Assembly (NCBI RefSeq): GCF_003628535.1
Contig: NZ_RBCI01000002.1
Location: 558,001 to 622,000 of the forward strand
DNA from: Flavisolibacter nicotianae
GTDB lineage: Bacteria > Bacteroidota > Bacteroidia > Chitinophagales > Chitinophagaceae
Direction of reading: 5' to 3'
DNA length: 64,000 nt
Part shown: one piece after another, positions 36,443 through 43,596 of the stretch
Layout: each line of letters opens with the position of its first letter
Numbering within the stretch: the stretch's first letter is position 1
Notes under the pieces: generated by a model
Told to the model about the DNA's origin: nothing
Database searches by the model: none
Seen by the model: only the letters and a program-made list of their open reading frames with translations
Position numbers and translations under genes: made by a program

Positions 36443-36450
36443 CAAATATA
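36443..36450 (-). promoter_or_regulatory. Promoter -7 box of the PDZ gene
   Basis: Minus-strand TATATTTG fits TAnnTTTG exactly, 44 bases before the ATG. TTTCG lies about 19 bases upstream at the -33 position. Confidence 0.55.
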
Positions 36451-36502
36451 AGATGGATTCCTACATTACGAAACTTTTCGCAATTGTTAAAAGACGAGCG
36501 GT

Positions 36503-39283
36503 TTAAAGTGCGCCTTTAACGGTTGCAATCACTTGCCGGAGGTTCGAACTGTCCTGCCCGCCGGCCGTGGCTAATGTTTTCTGCCCGCCGCCACCACCTT
36601 TGATCAGCGGCGAAATTTTTTGCTTGATCAGGGCTGAAGCATCCAGGCCTTTTTCGGCCGCAATGGCATCATCGAAAAGCAGTACCACGCTGGCTTTGCC
36701 ATCAATCGCGGCAGCAAGGGAGATGACAGGGTTGGGCACCGCGGCCTTCAGTTCAAACGCCAGCTTTTTCAGGGCGTCGGCGCTTGGAACGTCCACCACC
36801 TCGCCAATAAAATGAGCGCCATTGATGATCTCGGCTTTTTGCACCAGGCCGTCACGAAGCGCTTTGATCTGGGCAGCCTCGAACTTTTCCAGTTGCTTTT
36901 TCAGCGCCGCATTTTCATCGTAAAGAGAAACGATTGCCTTATTGAGGTCTTTCGGGTTTTTCAATGCTTCCCGAACCACACGGACAGTAAGGAACTGTTC
37001 CTGGATATAGTTTTCGGCGGTCAGCCCGCTAAGGGCTTCAATGCGCCGCACACCGGCTGCAACGGCCGCTTCGGATTTGATCTTGAAAAATCCCAGCTCG
37101 CCGGTAGCACCAACGTGAGTGCCGCCGCAAAGTTCAATGGAATAGGTTGGATCGATTGTCACGACGCGGACAAGGTCGCCGTACTTCTCGCCAAAAAGGG
37201 CCATGGCACCGCTCTGCACCGCTTCTTCTTTCGGCATTGTGCGAATGACGACGGGAAGGTTTTCGCGGATCTTTTCGTTCACCAGCCGTTCCACTTCGTT
37301 GATCTCTTCGTCGGTCATTTTGCTGAAGTGCGAGAAGTCGAAACGGAGGTAGTCGGCGTTTACCAGCGAGCCTTTTTGTGCCACGTGTGTGCCCAGCACC
37401 TTGCGCAGCGCCGCATGCAGCAGGTGGGTGGCGCTGTGGTGAATGGCGGTGGACTGTCGCCTGCCCGCATCCACTCTTGCCGTGACTTCTCCTTCCAGTG
37501 AAGACGGAAGCTTTTCAGCAAAATGGATGATCAGGTCATTTTCCTTTTTGGTATCGACAATTTTTACTTTTTCATTTTTAATGAGGAATTCTCCCGTGTC
37601 GCCAACCTGTCCGCCGCTTTCGGCATAGAACGGTGTTTTGTCCAGCACAATCTGGTAGGCTTCTTTGCCCTTGGCTTTGACCTTACGGTATTTTAAAACA
37701 GCCGCTTTTGCTTCCAGCGAATCATAGCCGACAAATTCGTTGCTGGTGCCTTCGTTCACCACGATCCAGTCTTCGGTATCGATGGCGGTTGCGGCCCGGG
37801 AACGGTCTTTTTGTTTTTGCATTTCGGCATTGAACCCTTCTTCATCTACAACAAAGCCAACTTCTTTGGCCATTAACTCTGTTAAGTCTTTAGGAAATCC
37901 GTAAGTGTCTTGGAGCTTGAAAGCTAAATCACCCTTCAATTTTCCAAATACAATATTTAGACTTTTCTGAATCTCTTCAAGTTGTTTTCGAAGGGGCTCA
38001 AAAGTTTTATCCCATGCTTGCTTTTGCTCCTTTAGCGTACTTGTAATGCCTTTTAATTTTTCAACTGTTTCCTTTGGTAACCCAATATTTGGGAGATTTC
38101 CCATTGAATCTTTTAAGGAGGTGAAAATGCTTTCATCAAATAACTTGATACCATTTTCCAAAGTCTTAAGAAATGCTTCCTCTTCTTCGCGGATCACTTT
38201 CGCTACAAAGGCTTCCTGTTGCTTCAATTCAGGAAACACGTTTTCAAATTGTGTGGCAATCACAGGCAGCAATTGGTAAAGCAAGGGCTGCTGGTAGCTC
38301 AAATAAGAATAGTAATACCGAACCGCTCTGCGCAAAATTCTTCGGATCACATAGCCGGCGCCGGTATTCGAAGGCAACTGGCCATCGGCGATGGTGAAGG
38401 AAATCGCACGGATATGATCGGCCAGCACACGAAAGGCAATGTCGCTTTTGGTATCGGTGCCGCTGTAGTCATTTTTGGTGATCTCCTGGATCTTCGCGAT
38501 GGTGCCCGTGAAGATATCCGTGTCGTAGTTGGACTGCTTTTCCTGCAGCACCCGCACCAGGCGTTCGAATCCCATGCCCGTATCCACGTGTTTGGCCGGC
38601 AGGGGTTGCAGGCTTCCGTCTTTTAGCCGGTTGAACTGGATGAATACGTTGTTCCAGATCTCGATCACCTGCGGGTGATCAGAATTCACCAGGGTCTTTC
38701 CATCCACGCCGCTCCGTTCTTCATCCGGACGTGTGTCCACGTGAATTTCCGTACAGGGGCCGCAAGGACCGGTGTCGCCCATTTCCCAGAAATTGTCTTT
38801 TTTATTGCCCAACAAAATCCGGTCTGAAGGAATCCATTTTTTCCATTCGGCAGCCGCTTCTTCGTCTTTGGGCAGGCCGTCTTTTGCGTCGCCTTCAAAC
38901 ACCGTGACGTACAGCCTGTCCTTTGGAATTTTCAGCACAGCGGTCAGCAGTTCCCAGCTCCACTCGATCGCTTCTTTTTTGAAATAATCGCCGAAGCTCC
39001 AATTGCCCAGCATTTCGAACATGGTGTGGTGATAGGTATCCACACCCACTTCTTCGAGGTCGTTGTGCTTACCGCTCACCCGCAGGCATTTCTGCGTATC
39101 GGCAATGCGGGGATGCGGCGCAGGCCTGTTGCCCAGGAAATAATCCTTGAACTGGTTCATGCCGGCATTGGTGAACATGAGCGTGGGATCGTTCTTTACC
39201 ACGATCGGTGCGGACGGCACAATCTGGTGGCCACGGGTCGCGAAGAAATTCAAAAAAGCGCTGCGGATCTCGGCACTGGTCAT
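36503..39283 (-). CDS. alaS: Alanyl-tRNA synthetase with an atypical internal insertion
   Basis: AlaRS charges tRNA(Ala) and edits Ser/Gly mischarging. From the ATG at 39283 the protein has 926 residues: class II catalytic core with FFATRGHQIVPSAP, FTNAGMNQFKDYFLG and GMGFERLVRVLQ; editing domain with HHSATHLLHAALR and CGGTHVG, the zinc-binding His/Cys set; and a C-terminal C-Ala domain with the RKQ-type GGGGGQ motif. About residues 385-451 (38131 down to 37931), between LFDE and DLAFKLQDTYGFP, hold roughly 67 residues where E. coli AlaRS has about 12, and the DNA there is only about 34% GC. A longer frame to 39382 has no promoter and overlaps the box at 39349, so it is rejected. Confidence 0.96.
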   Translation of the reverse strand: MTSAEIRSAFLNFFATRGHQIVPSAPIVVKNDPTLMFTNAGMNQFKDYFLGNRPAPHPRIADTQKCLRVSGKHNDLEEVGVDTYHHTMFEMLGNWSFGDYFKKEAIEWSWELLTAVLKIPKDRLYVTVFEGDAKDGLPKDEEAAAEWKKWIPSDRILLGNKKDNFWEMGDTGPCGPCTEIHVDTRPDEERSGVDGKTLVNSDHPQVIEIWNNVFIQFNRLKDGSLQPLPAKHVDTGMGFERLVRVLQEKQSNYDTDIFTGTIAKIQEITKNDYSGTDTKSDIAFRVLADHIRAISFTIADGQLPSNTGAGYVIRRILRRAVRYYYSYLSYQQPLLYQLLPVIATQFENVFPELKQQEAFVAKVIREEEEAFLKTLENGIKLFDESIFTSLKDSMGNLPNIGLPKETVEKLKGITSTLKEQKQAWDKTFEPLRKQLEEIQKSLNIVFGKLKGDLAFKLQDTYGFPKDLTELMAKEVGFVVDEEGFNAEMQKQKDRSRAATAIDTEDWIVVNEGTSNEFVGYDSLEAKAAVLKYRKVKAKGKEAYQIVLDKTPFYAESGGQVGDTGEFLIKNEKVKIVDTKKENDLIIHFAEKLPSSLEGEVTARVDAGRRQSTAIHHSATHLLHAALRKVLGTHVAQKGSLVNADYLRFDFSHFSKMTDEEINEVERLVNEKIRENLPVVIRTMPKEEAVQSGAMALFGEKYGDLVRVVTIDPTYSIELCGGTHVGATGELGFFKIKSEAAVAAGVRRIEALSGLTAENYIQEQFLTVRVVREALKNPKDLNKAIVSLYDENAALKKQLEKFEAAQIKALRDGLVQKAEIINGAHFIGEVVDVPSADALKKLAFELKAAVPNPVISLAAAIDGKASVVLLFDDAIAAEKGLDASALIKQKISPLIKGGGGGQKTLATAGGQDSSNLRQVIATVKGAL

Positions 39284-39348
39284 CACAATAAAAGATGGTT
39301 TTTTGCTTTTTATACTCTTATTTTGTCCCTCCTCGGTTTGAGGGTGAG

Positions 39349-39356
39349 CAAAGGTA
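39349..39356 (-). promoter_or_regulatory. Promoter -7 box of alaS
   Basis: Minus-strand TACCTTTG followed by C is an exact TAnnTTTG match, 66 bases before the alaS ATG; TTTG at 39380-39383 could be the -33 element (23-base spacer). Confidence 0.55.
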
Positions 39357-39361
39357 AGGAG

Positions 39362-39455
39362 ACGTGAGACGTGAAACGGCAAACGTGAAACAGGGAGGCA
39401 CCTGAATTTAACAGACTTTCCTTTTTGCGTCTCACATTTGACGTTTCATGACCCG
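39362..39455. repeat. GTGAAAC/GTTTCA word repeats upstream of alaS
   Basis: GACGTGAGACGTGAAAC and CAAACGTGAAAC (39361-39390) face the inverted forms GTCTCACATTTGACGTTTCA (about 39431-39450). Similar words occur at 35298-35385. They lie in the divergent alaS-M23 spacer and have no coding role. Confidence 0.5.
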
Positions 39456-39466
39456 GTTCTGCCAAC

Positions 39467-40438
39467 ATGAAAAAAATCAAATACTACTATAACACGCATA
39501 CGCTTCGTTACGAAAAGCTGATCACGCCGTTGCGGGTGAAGCTGTTGCGGGTATTTGGTTTCCTGGCAACCGCCTTTGTCACAGCTGCGATCATCACCTA
39601 TTTCGCCTTCCGGTTTGTGGGTTCGCCTTACGAAAAAAAGCTGCGGTCCGATAACGAAACCCTGCGCTACCAACTGCAACGGCTCAACGACCGGGTGGAA
39701 GCCATCGACCAGCAAATGGCCGGCCTGGAAAAACGGGACAACGAAGTCTACCGCAGCATCTTCGAGGCACAGCCCATCCCCGACAGCCTGCGTGCCCTAC
39801 AGGCCGAAAAAGAACAGGAGATCGCCAGGGTGGAAGGCCTGTCCGAAAGCTCCCTGATTTTTTCCATCGATACCACCATCCAGCGCCTGAAGGCCCGTAT
39901 TACGTCGCAAACGAAATCGTACACCGAACTGGCCGACCTGGTAAAGAACAAAGAAAAACTGCTGGCCGGTACACCGGCGATACAGCCCGTAAGCAACAAA
40001 GACCTGAACCGGATTGCCTCCGGTTTCGGCTACCGCATCGATCCCGTTTACAAAACCATCAAGCTCCATGCAGGCCTCGATTTTGCCGCTCCGCAGGGCA
40101 CACCCATTTATGCAACAGCCGATGGCGTGGTTCGGGAGGCGGGCTTCAGTGATGGCGGTTACGGCAACCACGTGGTGGTGAACCATGGCTATGGCTACGA
40201 AACCCTTTACGGACACATGGTGCGCATCAAGGCCCGGAACGGGCAAAAGGTGACGAGGGGAGAGGTGATCGGTTACGTCGGCAGCACCGGCAAATCCACC
40301 GGTCCGCACTGTCACTACGAAGTGCACAAGAACGGGCAGAAACTGGATCCTGTTTATTTTTTCTACAACGACCTGAGCCCCCAGCAGTTTGACCAGTTAC
40401 TCAAGCGGGCCAGTTCCTCCAACCAAAGCCTGGATTAG
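39467..40438 (+). CDS. Membrane-anchored M23 metallopeptidase with coiled coil
   Basis: A 323-residue peptidase of the NlpD/EnvC-like shape. A membrane segment lies at about 27-50 (VFGFLATAFVTAAIITYFAF), followed by a coiled-coil stretch (about 58-90, LRYQLQRLNDRVEAIDQQM) and a second helical part, then the M23 domain (about 180-305). Zinc ligands are visible in HAGLDFAAPQG (H, D) and the HxH of GPHCHYEV, with GFGYRIDPVYKTIKLH leading into them. It probably cuts or remodels peptidoglycan from the inner membrane. It is divergent from alaS. Unlike the M23 gene at 4881 it has no signal peptidase site and no long C-terminal beta region. Confidence 0.92.
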   Translation: MKKIKYYYNTHTLRYEKLITPLRVKLLRVFGFLATAFVTAAIITYFAFRFVGSPYEKKLRSDNETLRYQLQRLNDRVEAIDQQMAGLEKRDNEVYRSIFEAQPIPDSLRALQAEKEQEIARVEGLSESSLIFSIDTTIQRLKARITSQTKSYTELADLVKNKEKLLAGTPAIQPVSNKDLNRIASGFGYRIDPVYKTIKLHAGLDFAAPQGTPIYATADGVVREAGFSDGGYGNHVVVNHGYGYETLYGHMVRIKARNGQKVTRGEVIGYVGSTGKSTGPHCHYEVHKNGQKLDPVYFFYNDLSPQQFDQLLKRASSSNQSLD

Positions 40439-40459
40439 AGTTTGGAGTTTGGAGTTTGG
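40439..40459. repeat. Three tandem AGTTTGG units
   Basis: AGTTTGG is repeated three times exactly, beginning at the last base of the M23 stop codon region. The rest of this 255-base gap (to 40693) contains no gene I can support. Confidence 0.6.
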
Positions 40460-40693
40460 AAAAATTAAATCGGACAATATAAGCCCGGATATTCTGGTAA
40501 AGGGCACAAACGCCGAAGGTGTCCCGTGTTGATAGAATAGAATGAAATAAGACGAAAACCGGCTTCAGAGGAGCCGCGTGTTCTACGCAAAGCAAAATAT
40601 AAACCGCCATCGGGAAAGAAATACAGAGCGCCTCCGGCGAAGAAAAATTACAAATTACACCAGTTACGTCAACCACAAACCGCAAACTTTCTC

Positions 40694-41020
40694 ATGACCC
40701 TCCAGGAAGCACAACAAAAAGTCGACGAGTGGATCAAAACCACCGGCGTTCGCTATTTCAGCGAACTGACCAACATGGCCATTCTGACCGAAGAAGTAGG
40801 CGAGGTGGCCCGCCTGATGAGCCGGCAGTACGGCGACCAGTCATTCAAGGAAAGCGACAAGAGCAAAGCGCTTTCCGATGAACTGGCCGATGTGCTTTGG
40901 GTCCTTATCTGCATTGCCAACCAAACTGGCGTTGACCTCACCGAAGCCCTGGAAAAGAATTTTGAGAAGAAAACCTCCCGCGACAGCCAACGCCACCGGC
41001 AAAACGAAAAGCTGAAGTAA
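40694..41020 (+). CDS. MazG-like nucleotide pyrophosphohydrolase
   Basis: A 108-residue all-helical protein of the MazG/dUTPase superfamily. Metal ligands appear as the ExxE motif in ILTEEVGEVARLM (about 31-43) and the downstream ExxD motif in SDELADVLWVLICIANQTG (about 61-79). Single-domain members hydrolyse (d)NTPs to monophosphates and pyrophosphate, often house-cleaning non-canonical nucleotides. Specificity cannot be told from sequence. It is followed by about 118 bases with word repeats and then the first YihY gene, probably a separate unit. Confidence 0.88.
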   Translation: MTLQEAQQKVDEWIKTTGVRYFSELTNMAILTEEVGEVARLMSRQYGDQSFKESDKSKALSDELADVLWVLICIANQTGVDLTEALEKNFEKKTSRDSQRHRQNEKLK

Positions 41021-41138
41021 TGAGCAATGAAAATTGCGCCAGGTACGATAGAGCAGGATAGCAGGAGCGTTGCAAATTGCTAATTCCTCCCTCCCGCAAT
41101 GGCTTCGTTTTTGTACTTCCACACAAAAAGAGGGTGGT

Positions 41139-42272
41139 ATGAAGAGTTTTTCTATTGGCGTGGTGTGGAAATCCCTGAAAGATGCCTTTTCCGGTTTTAG
41201 CGACGACAAGGTGATGAAACTGAGCGCTTCGCTGGCCTATTATACCGGCTTTTCGCTGGCGCCGCTCCTGGTGGTGATCATTGCTATTTGTGGTTTTGTG
41301 TTTGGGCAGGAAGCCGTGCAGGGCACCATCGACAACCAGATAAGAGGATTTATTGGCTATGATGCCGCCAGGCAGGTGCAGGACATGATCAAGAATGCAT
41401 CGCTCAGCGGCAAAACCACGATGGCCACCATCATCGGCGTGGTAACCCTGCTCATTGGTGCGACTTCCATTTTTGGCGAAATCCAGGACTCCATCAACAG
41501 CATCTGGGGCTTAAAGCCAAAGCCCAAAGTGGGCCTGGTGAAGACCCTGCAGGTGCGCCTTCTTTCCTTTGGCCTGATTGCCAGCCTGGGTTTTATCTTG
41601 TTGGTGTCATTGGCGGCAACGGCCGTGGTGGAAAGCCTGGGCGACCGGTTAAACGCTATGTTCCCCGATGTGGCCGTGGTGGCCTTTTACATTATTAACC
41701 TGGTGGTGAACATTGCCGTGACCACGTTTTTGTTTGGCGTTATTTTCAAAGTGCTGCCGGATGCCCGGATCAAATGGAAGGACATCTGGCCCGGGGCCAT
41801 TGCCACTTCGCTGTTATTTCTCATCGGTAAATTTGCCATCTCCCTTTATATCAGTAAAAGCAATTTTAGCAGCAGCTACGGGGCTGCCGGTTCGCTGGCC
41901 GTGATCTTTGTCTGGATCTATTATTCTGCCATCATTTTGTATTTCGGGGCCGAATTCACCAAGGCCTATGCCCTGAACAAAGGCGCGAAGATCGTTCCCA
42001 ACAAGTACGCCGAATGGGATGAAGAGCCAACGGTTCCGGGTGCCGAACCCAAAAAAACACCGGAGAGTGCAGGTTCTTCGCCATCTGAAAAAGCTCGCCG
42101 TCTATCGCCGCAACCCGTTCCCCAACTGGCCGTTGACAACCCGGTAGCCCATAACCTTGAGGCAACCAGTGCCCGCGACAAAGGCAAGGAGGGCCCGGGT
42201 ATGGGAACCGTGCTCCTTGGACTAGCCCTGTATTTTATGAACCGCGGAAAAGGCAGGACGCACGATCAGTGA
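41139..42272 (+). CDS. YihY/BrkB-family inner-membrane protein, copy 1
   Basis: A 377-residue membrane protein of the YihY (formerly RNase BN-annotated, virulence factor BrkB) family. The N-terminal signature FSDDKVMKLSASLAYYTGFSLAPL is followed by six hydrophobic segments, with the family stretch GATSIFGEIQDSINSIWGLKPKP and the C-terminal motif YGAAGSLAVIFVWIYYSAIILYFGAEFTKAY. After about residue 290 a hydrophilic tail, Pro/Ser-rich, extends to a final short hydrophobic run (GMGTVLLGLALYF). Function is unknown; the nuclease label is historical and wrong. A frame reaching 41070 adds only a low-complexity segment with a word repeat, so the ATG at 41139 is used. Copy 2 follows after 75 bases. 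Confidence 0.9.
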   Translation: MKSFSIGVVWKSLKDAFSGFSDDKVMKLSASLAYYTGFSLAPLLVVIIAICGFVFGQEAVQGTIDNQIRGFIGYDAARQVQDMIKNASLSGKTTMATIIGVVTLLIGATSIFGEIQDSINSIWGLKPKPKVGLVKTLQVRLLSFGLIASLGFILLVSLAATAVVESLGDRLNAMFPDVAVVAFYIINLVVNIAVTTFLFGVIFKVLPDARIKWKDIWPGAIATSLLFLIGKFAISLYISKSNFSSSYGAAGSLAVIFVWIYYSAIILYFGAEFTKAYALNKGAKIVPNKYAEWDEEPTVPGAEPKKTPESAGSSPSEKARRLSPQPVPQLAVDNPVAHNLEATSARDKGKEGPGMGTVLLGLALYFMNRGKGRTHDQ

Positions 42273-42347
42273 CGTGTCGTGAAATCGTTCCGCTAACCGG
42301 CCGCAGGGCTGCTGGCCATTTTTTTGTAAGAGGTACCCCTAAAAGGC

Positions 42348-43334
42348 ATGCAAAAGAAGCTGACCCCAAAAGGTGTCTGGAACCTGCTGAAGCAAACGTT
42401 CACCAGTTTTTCCGACGACAGGATTGTAAAGCTGAGTGCCGCACTTGCTTACTACACGGTGTTTTCCATCGGCCCCATGATCATTGTCGTGATCTATGTG
42501 GCGGGGTTAGTATACGGGAGGGAGGCCATCCAGGGAAATGTTTTCCACCAGTTGCAGGGCCTGGTAGGTGCTGATGCAGCCGGGCAAATCCAGGAAATGA
42601 TCAAAAACGCGGCGCTGAACGGCAGCGGCCCCATTGCCGCCGCCATCGGTATCGCCACTCTCCTGATCGGTGCCACCAGCGTGTTTGCCGAGATCCAGGA
42701 CTCCATTAATATGATCTGGGGTTTGAAACCGAAGCCGAAAAAGGGCTGGCTGAAAATGATCCTGAACCGCCTGCTTTCGTTCTCGATCATTGTGAGCCTG
42801 GGCTTTGTGCTGCTGGTTTCACTGGTGGTCAACGGCGTGATCGAAGCCCTGATGGACCGCCTGCAGGCCCGCTATCCCAATGTCACGGTGGTGGTGCTTT
42901 ACATCATCAACCTTGTGATTACGTTTTCTGTCATTACAGCCTTGTTTTCTGTCATCTTCAAAGTTTTGCCCGACGCCCTGATCAAGTGGAAGGATGTCAT
43001 GATCGGTTCCATGGTCACGGCCTTGCTGTTCATGATCGGGAAATTTGCCATTACCTTTTATATCGGGAAGTCCAATGTCGGCAGCACGTACGGGGCTGCC
43101 GGTTCGCTGGTGGTGCTGCTGCTTTGGGTGTATTATTCGGCCATCATTTTGTATTTCGGGGCCGAGTTTACCAAGGCCTATGCAACCGATTATGGTTCAT
43201 TCATCCGGCCTAGTCCCTATGCCGTTTGGGTCAAGAACGTGGAAGTGGAAGAAGGGCGAACCTCGCTCAAACAACAGGAGCAGAAAAAGAAGGACGAGAA
43301 CGAAAGCACGGGGGATAATATTAAAGTGACGTAG
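42348..43334 (+). CDS. YihY/BrkB-family inner-membrane protein, copy 2
   Basis: A 328-residue paralogue of the preceding gene. It repeats its segments almost throughout: FSDDRIVKLSAALAYYTVFSIGP, GATSVFAEIQDSINMIWGLKPKP, LPDALIKWKDV and YYSAIILYFGAEFTKAYA. It lacks the long tail of copy 1 and ends in a short charged stretch (KQQEQKKKDENES). Its N-terminus (TVFSIGPMIIVVI) fits the family better than copy 1 (TGFSLAP). Head-to-tail order and similarity suggest a local duplication; co-transcription is likely from the 75-base gap. It ends just before a dispersed repeat. Confidence 0.9.
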   Translation: MQKKLTPKGVWNLLKQTFTSFSDDRIVKLSAALAYYTVFSIGPMIIVVIYVAGLVYGREAIQGNVFHQLQGLVGADAAGQIQEMIKNAALNGSGPIAAAIGIATLLIGATSVFAEIQDSINMIWGLKPKPKKGWLKMILNRLLSFSIIVSLGFVLLVSLVVNGVIEALMDRLQARYPNVTVVVLYIINLVITFSVITALFSVIFKVLPDALIKWKDVMIGSMVTALLFMIGKFAITFYIGKSNVGSTYGAAGSLVVLLLWVYYSAIILYFGAEFTKAYATDYGSFIRPSPYAVWVKNVEVEEGRTSLKQQEQKKKDENESTGDNIKVT

Positions 43335-43335
43335 A

Positions 43336-43395
43336 GCCCCCTCAATCCCCCAAGGGGGAAGTGGCTTTAGCGCAGCCCTTGCTTTTGCACGATAC
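43336..43395. repeat. Dispersed intergenic repeat, copy A
   Basis: A C-run/G-run palindrome (CCCCCTCAATCCCCCAAGGG..) runs into GGCTTTAGCGCAG and ends in CTTTTGCACGATAC. The same order of parts, with an identical 14-base end, occurs at 63866-63928, and a shortened form at 43547-43590. Confidence 0.65.
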
Positions 43396-43546
43396 AGAAA
43401 GCCTATGTCCTTCTTTAAGACTTAGCTTTTCCTTTTAAGCACCAGCAGCAGAATTTCAACTCGTCTTCCCTTGTGTCGCACCCTTCAGCGTTCAGAATAA
43501 AATTGCTCAAAGATGGCATCTTGCATAAGCGAGCCTTTGTGCTACG

Positions 43547-43590
43547 GCCAATCCCCCTTGGGGGGTAGGGGGGCTTTCCTTACTTTTGCC
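43547..43590 (+). repeat. Dispersed intergenic repeat, copy C, overlapping the glyS promoter
   Basis: GGCCAATCCCCCTTGGGGGG, then a G-run, GGCTTTCC and TTACTTTTGCCGCC. Parts and order match copies A and B, but the stretch between CTTTCC and the TTTTG box is shorter. It ends six bases before the glyS ATG. Confidence 0.55.
43557..43588 (+). promoter_or_regulatory. Promoter of glyS
   Basis: CTTG (43557-43560), a 20-base spacer and TACTTTTG (43581-43588, exact TAnnTTTG) make a good Bacteroidota promoter with the ATG nine bases downstream. Both boxes lie inside repeat copy C. Confidence 0.6.
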
Positions 43591-43596
43591 GCCATT

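Noticed and set aside
36812-38626. Frames of 229 and 135 codons antisense to alaS
   Set aside because: Shadows of alaS with no recognisable protein features; the AT-rich patch encodes alaS in its normal frame.
39284-39382. Upstream extension of alaS to 39382
   Set aside because: The added 33 residues are coded by word repeats and the promoter box at 39349-39356; the family start MTSAEIRSAFL is at 39283.
40401-40685. 94-codon minus-strand frame after the second M23 gene
   Set aside because: It overlaps the M23 gene end and the AGTTTGG tandem repeat and resembles no protein.
41139-43334. YihY proteins as ribonuclease BN
   Set aside because: The RNase BN label for this family is a historical misassignment; both proteins are multi-pass membrane proteins without nuclease motifs.
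43513-43596. Upstream extension of glyS
   Set aside because: The extension is coded by the dispersed C/G-run repeat and the promoter; the usual GlyRS start lies at 43597.
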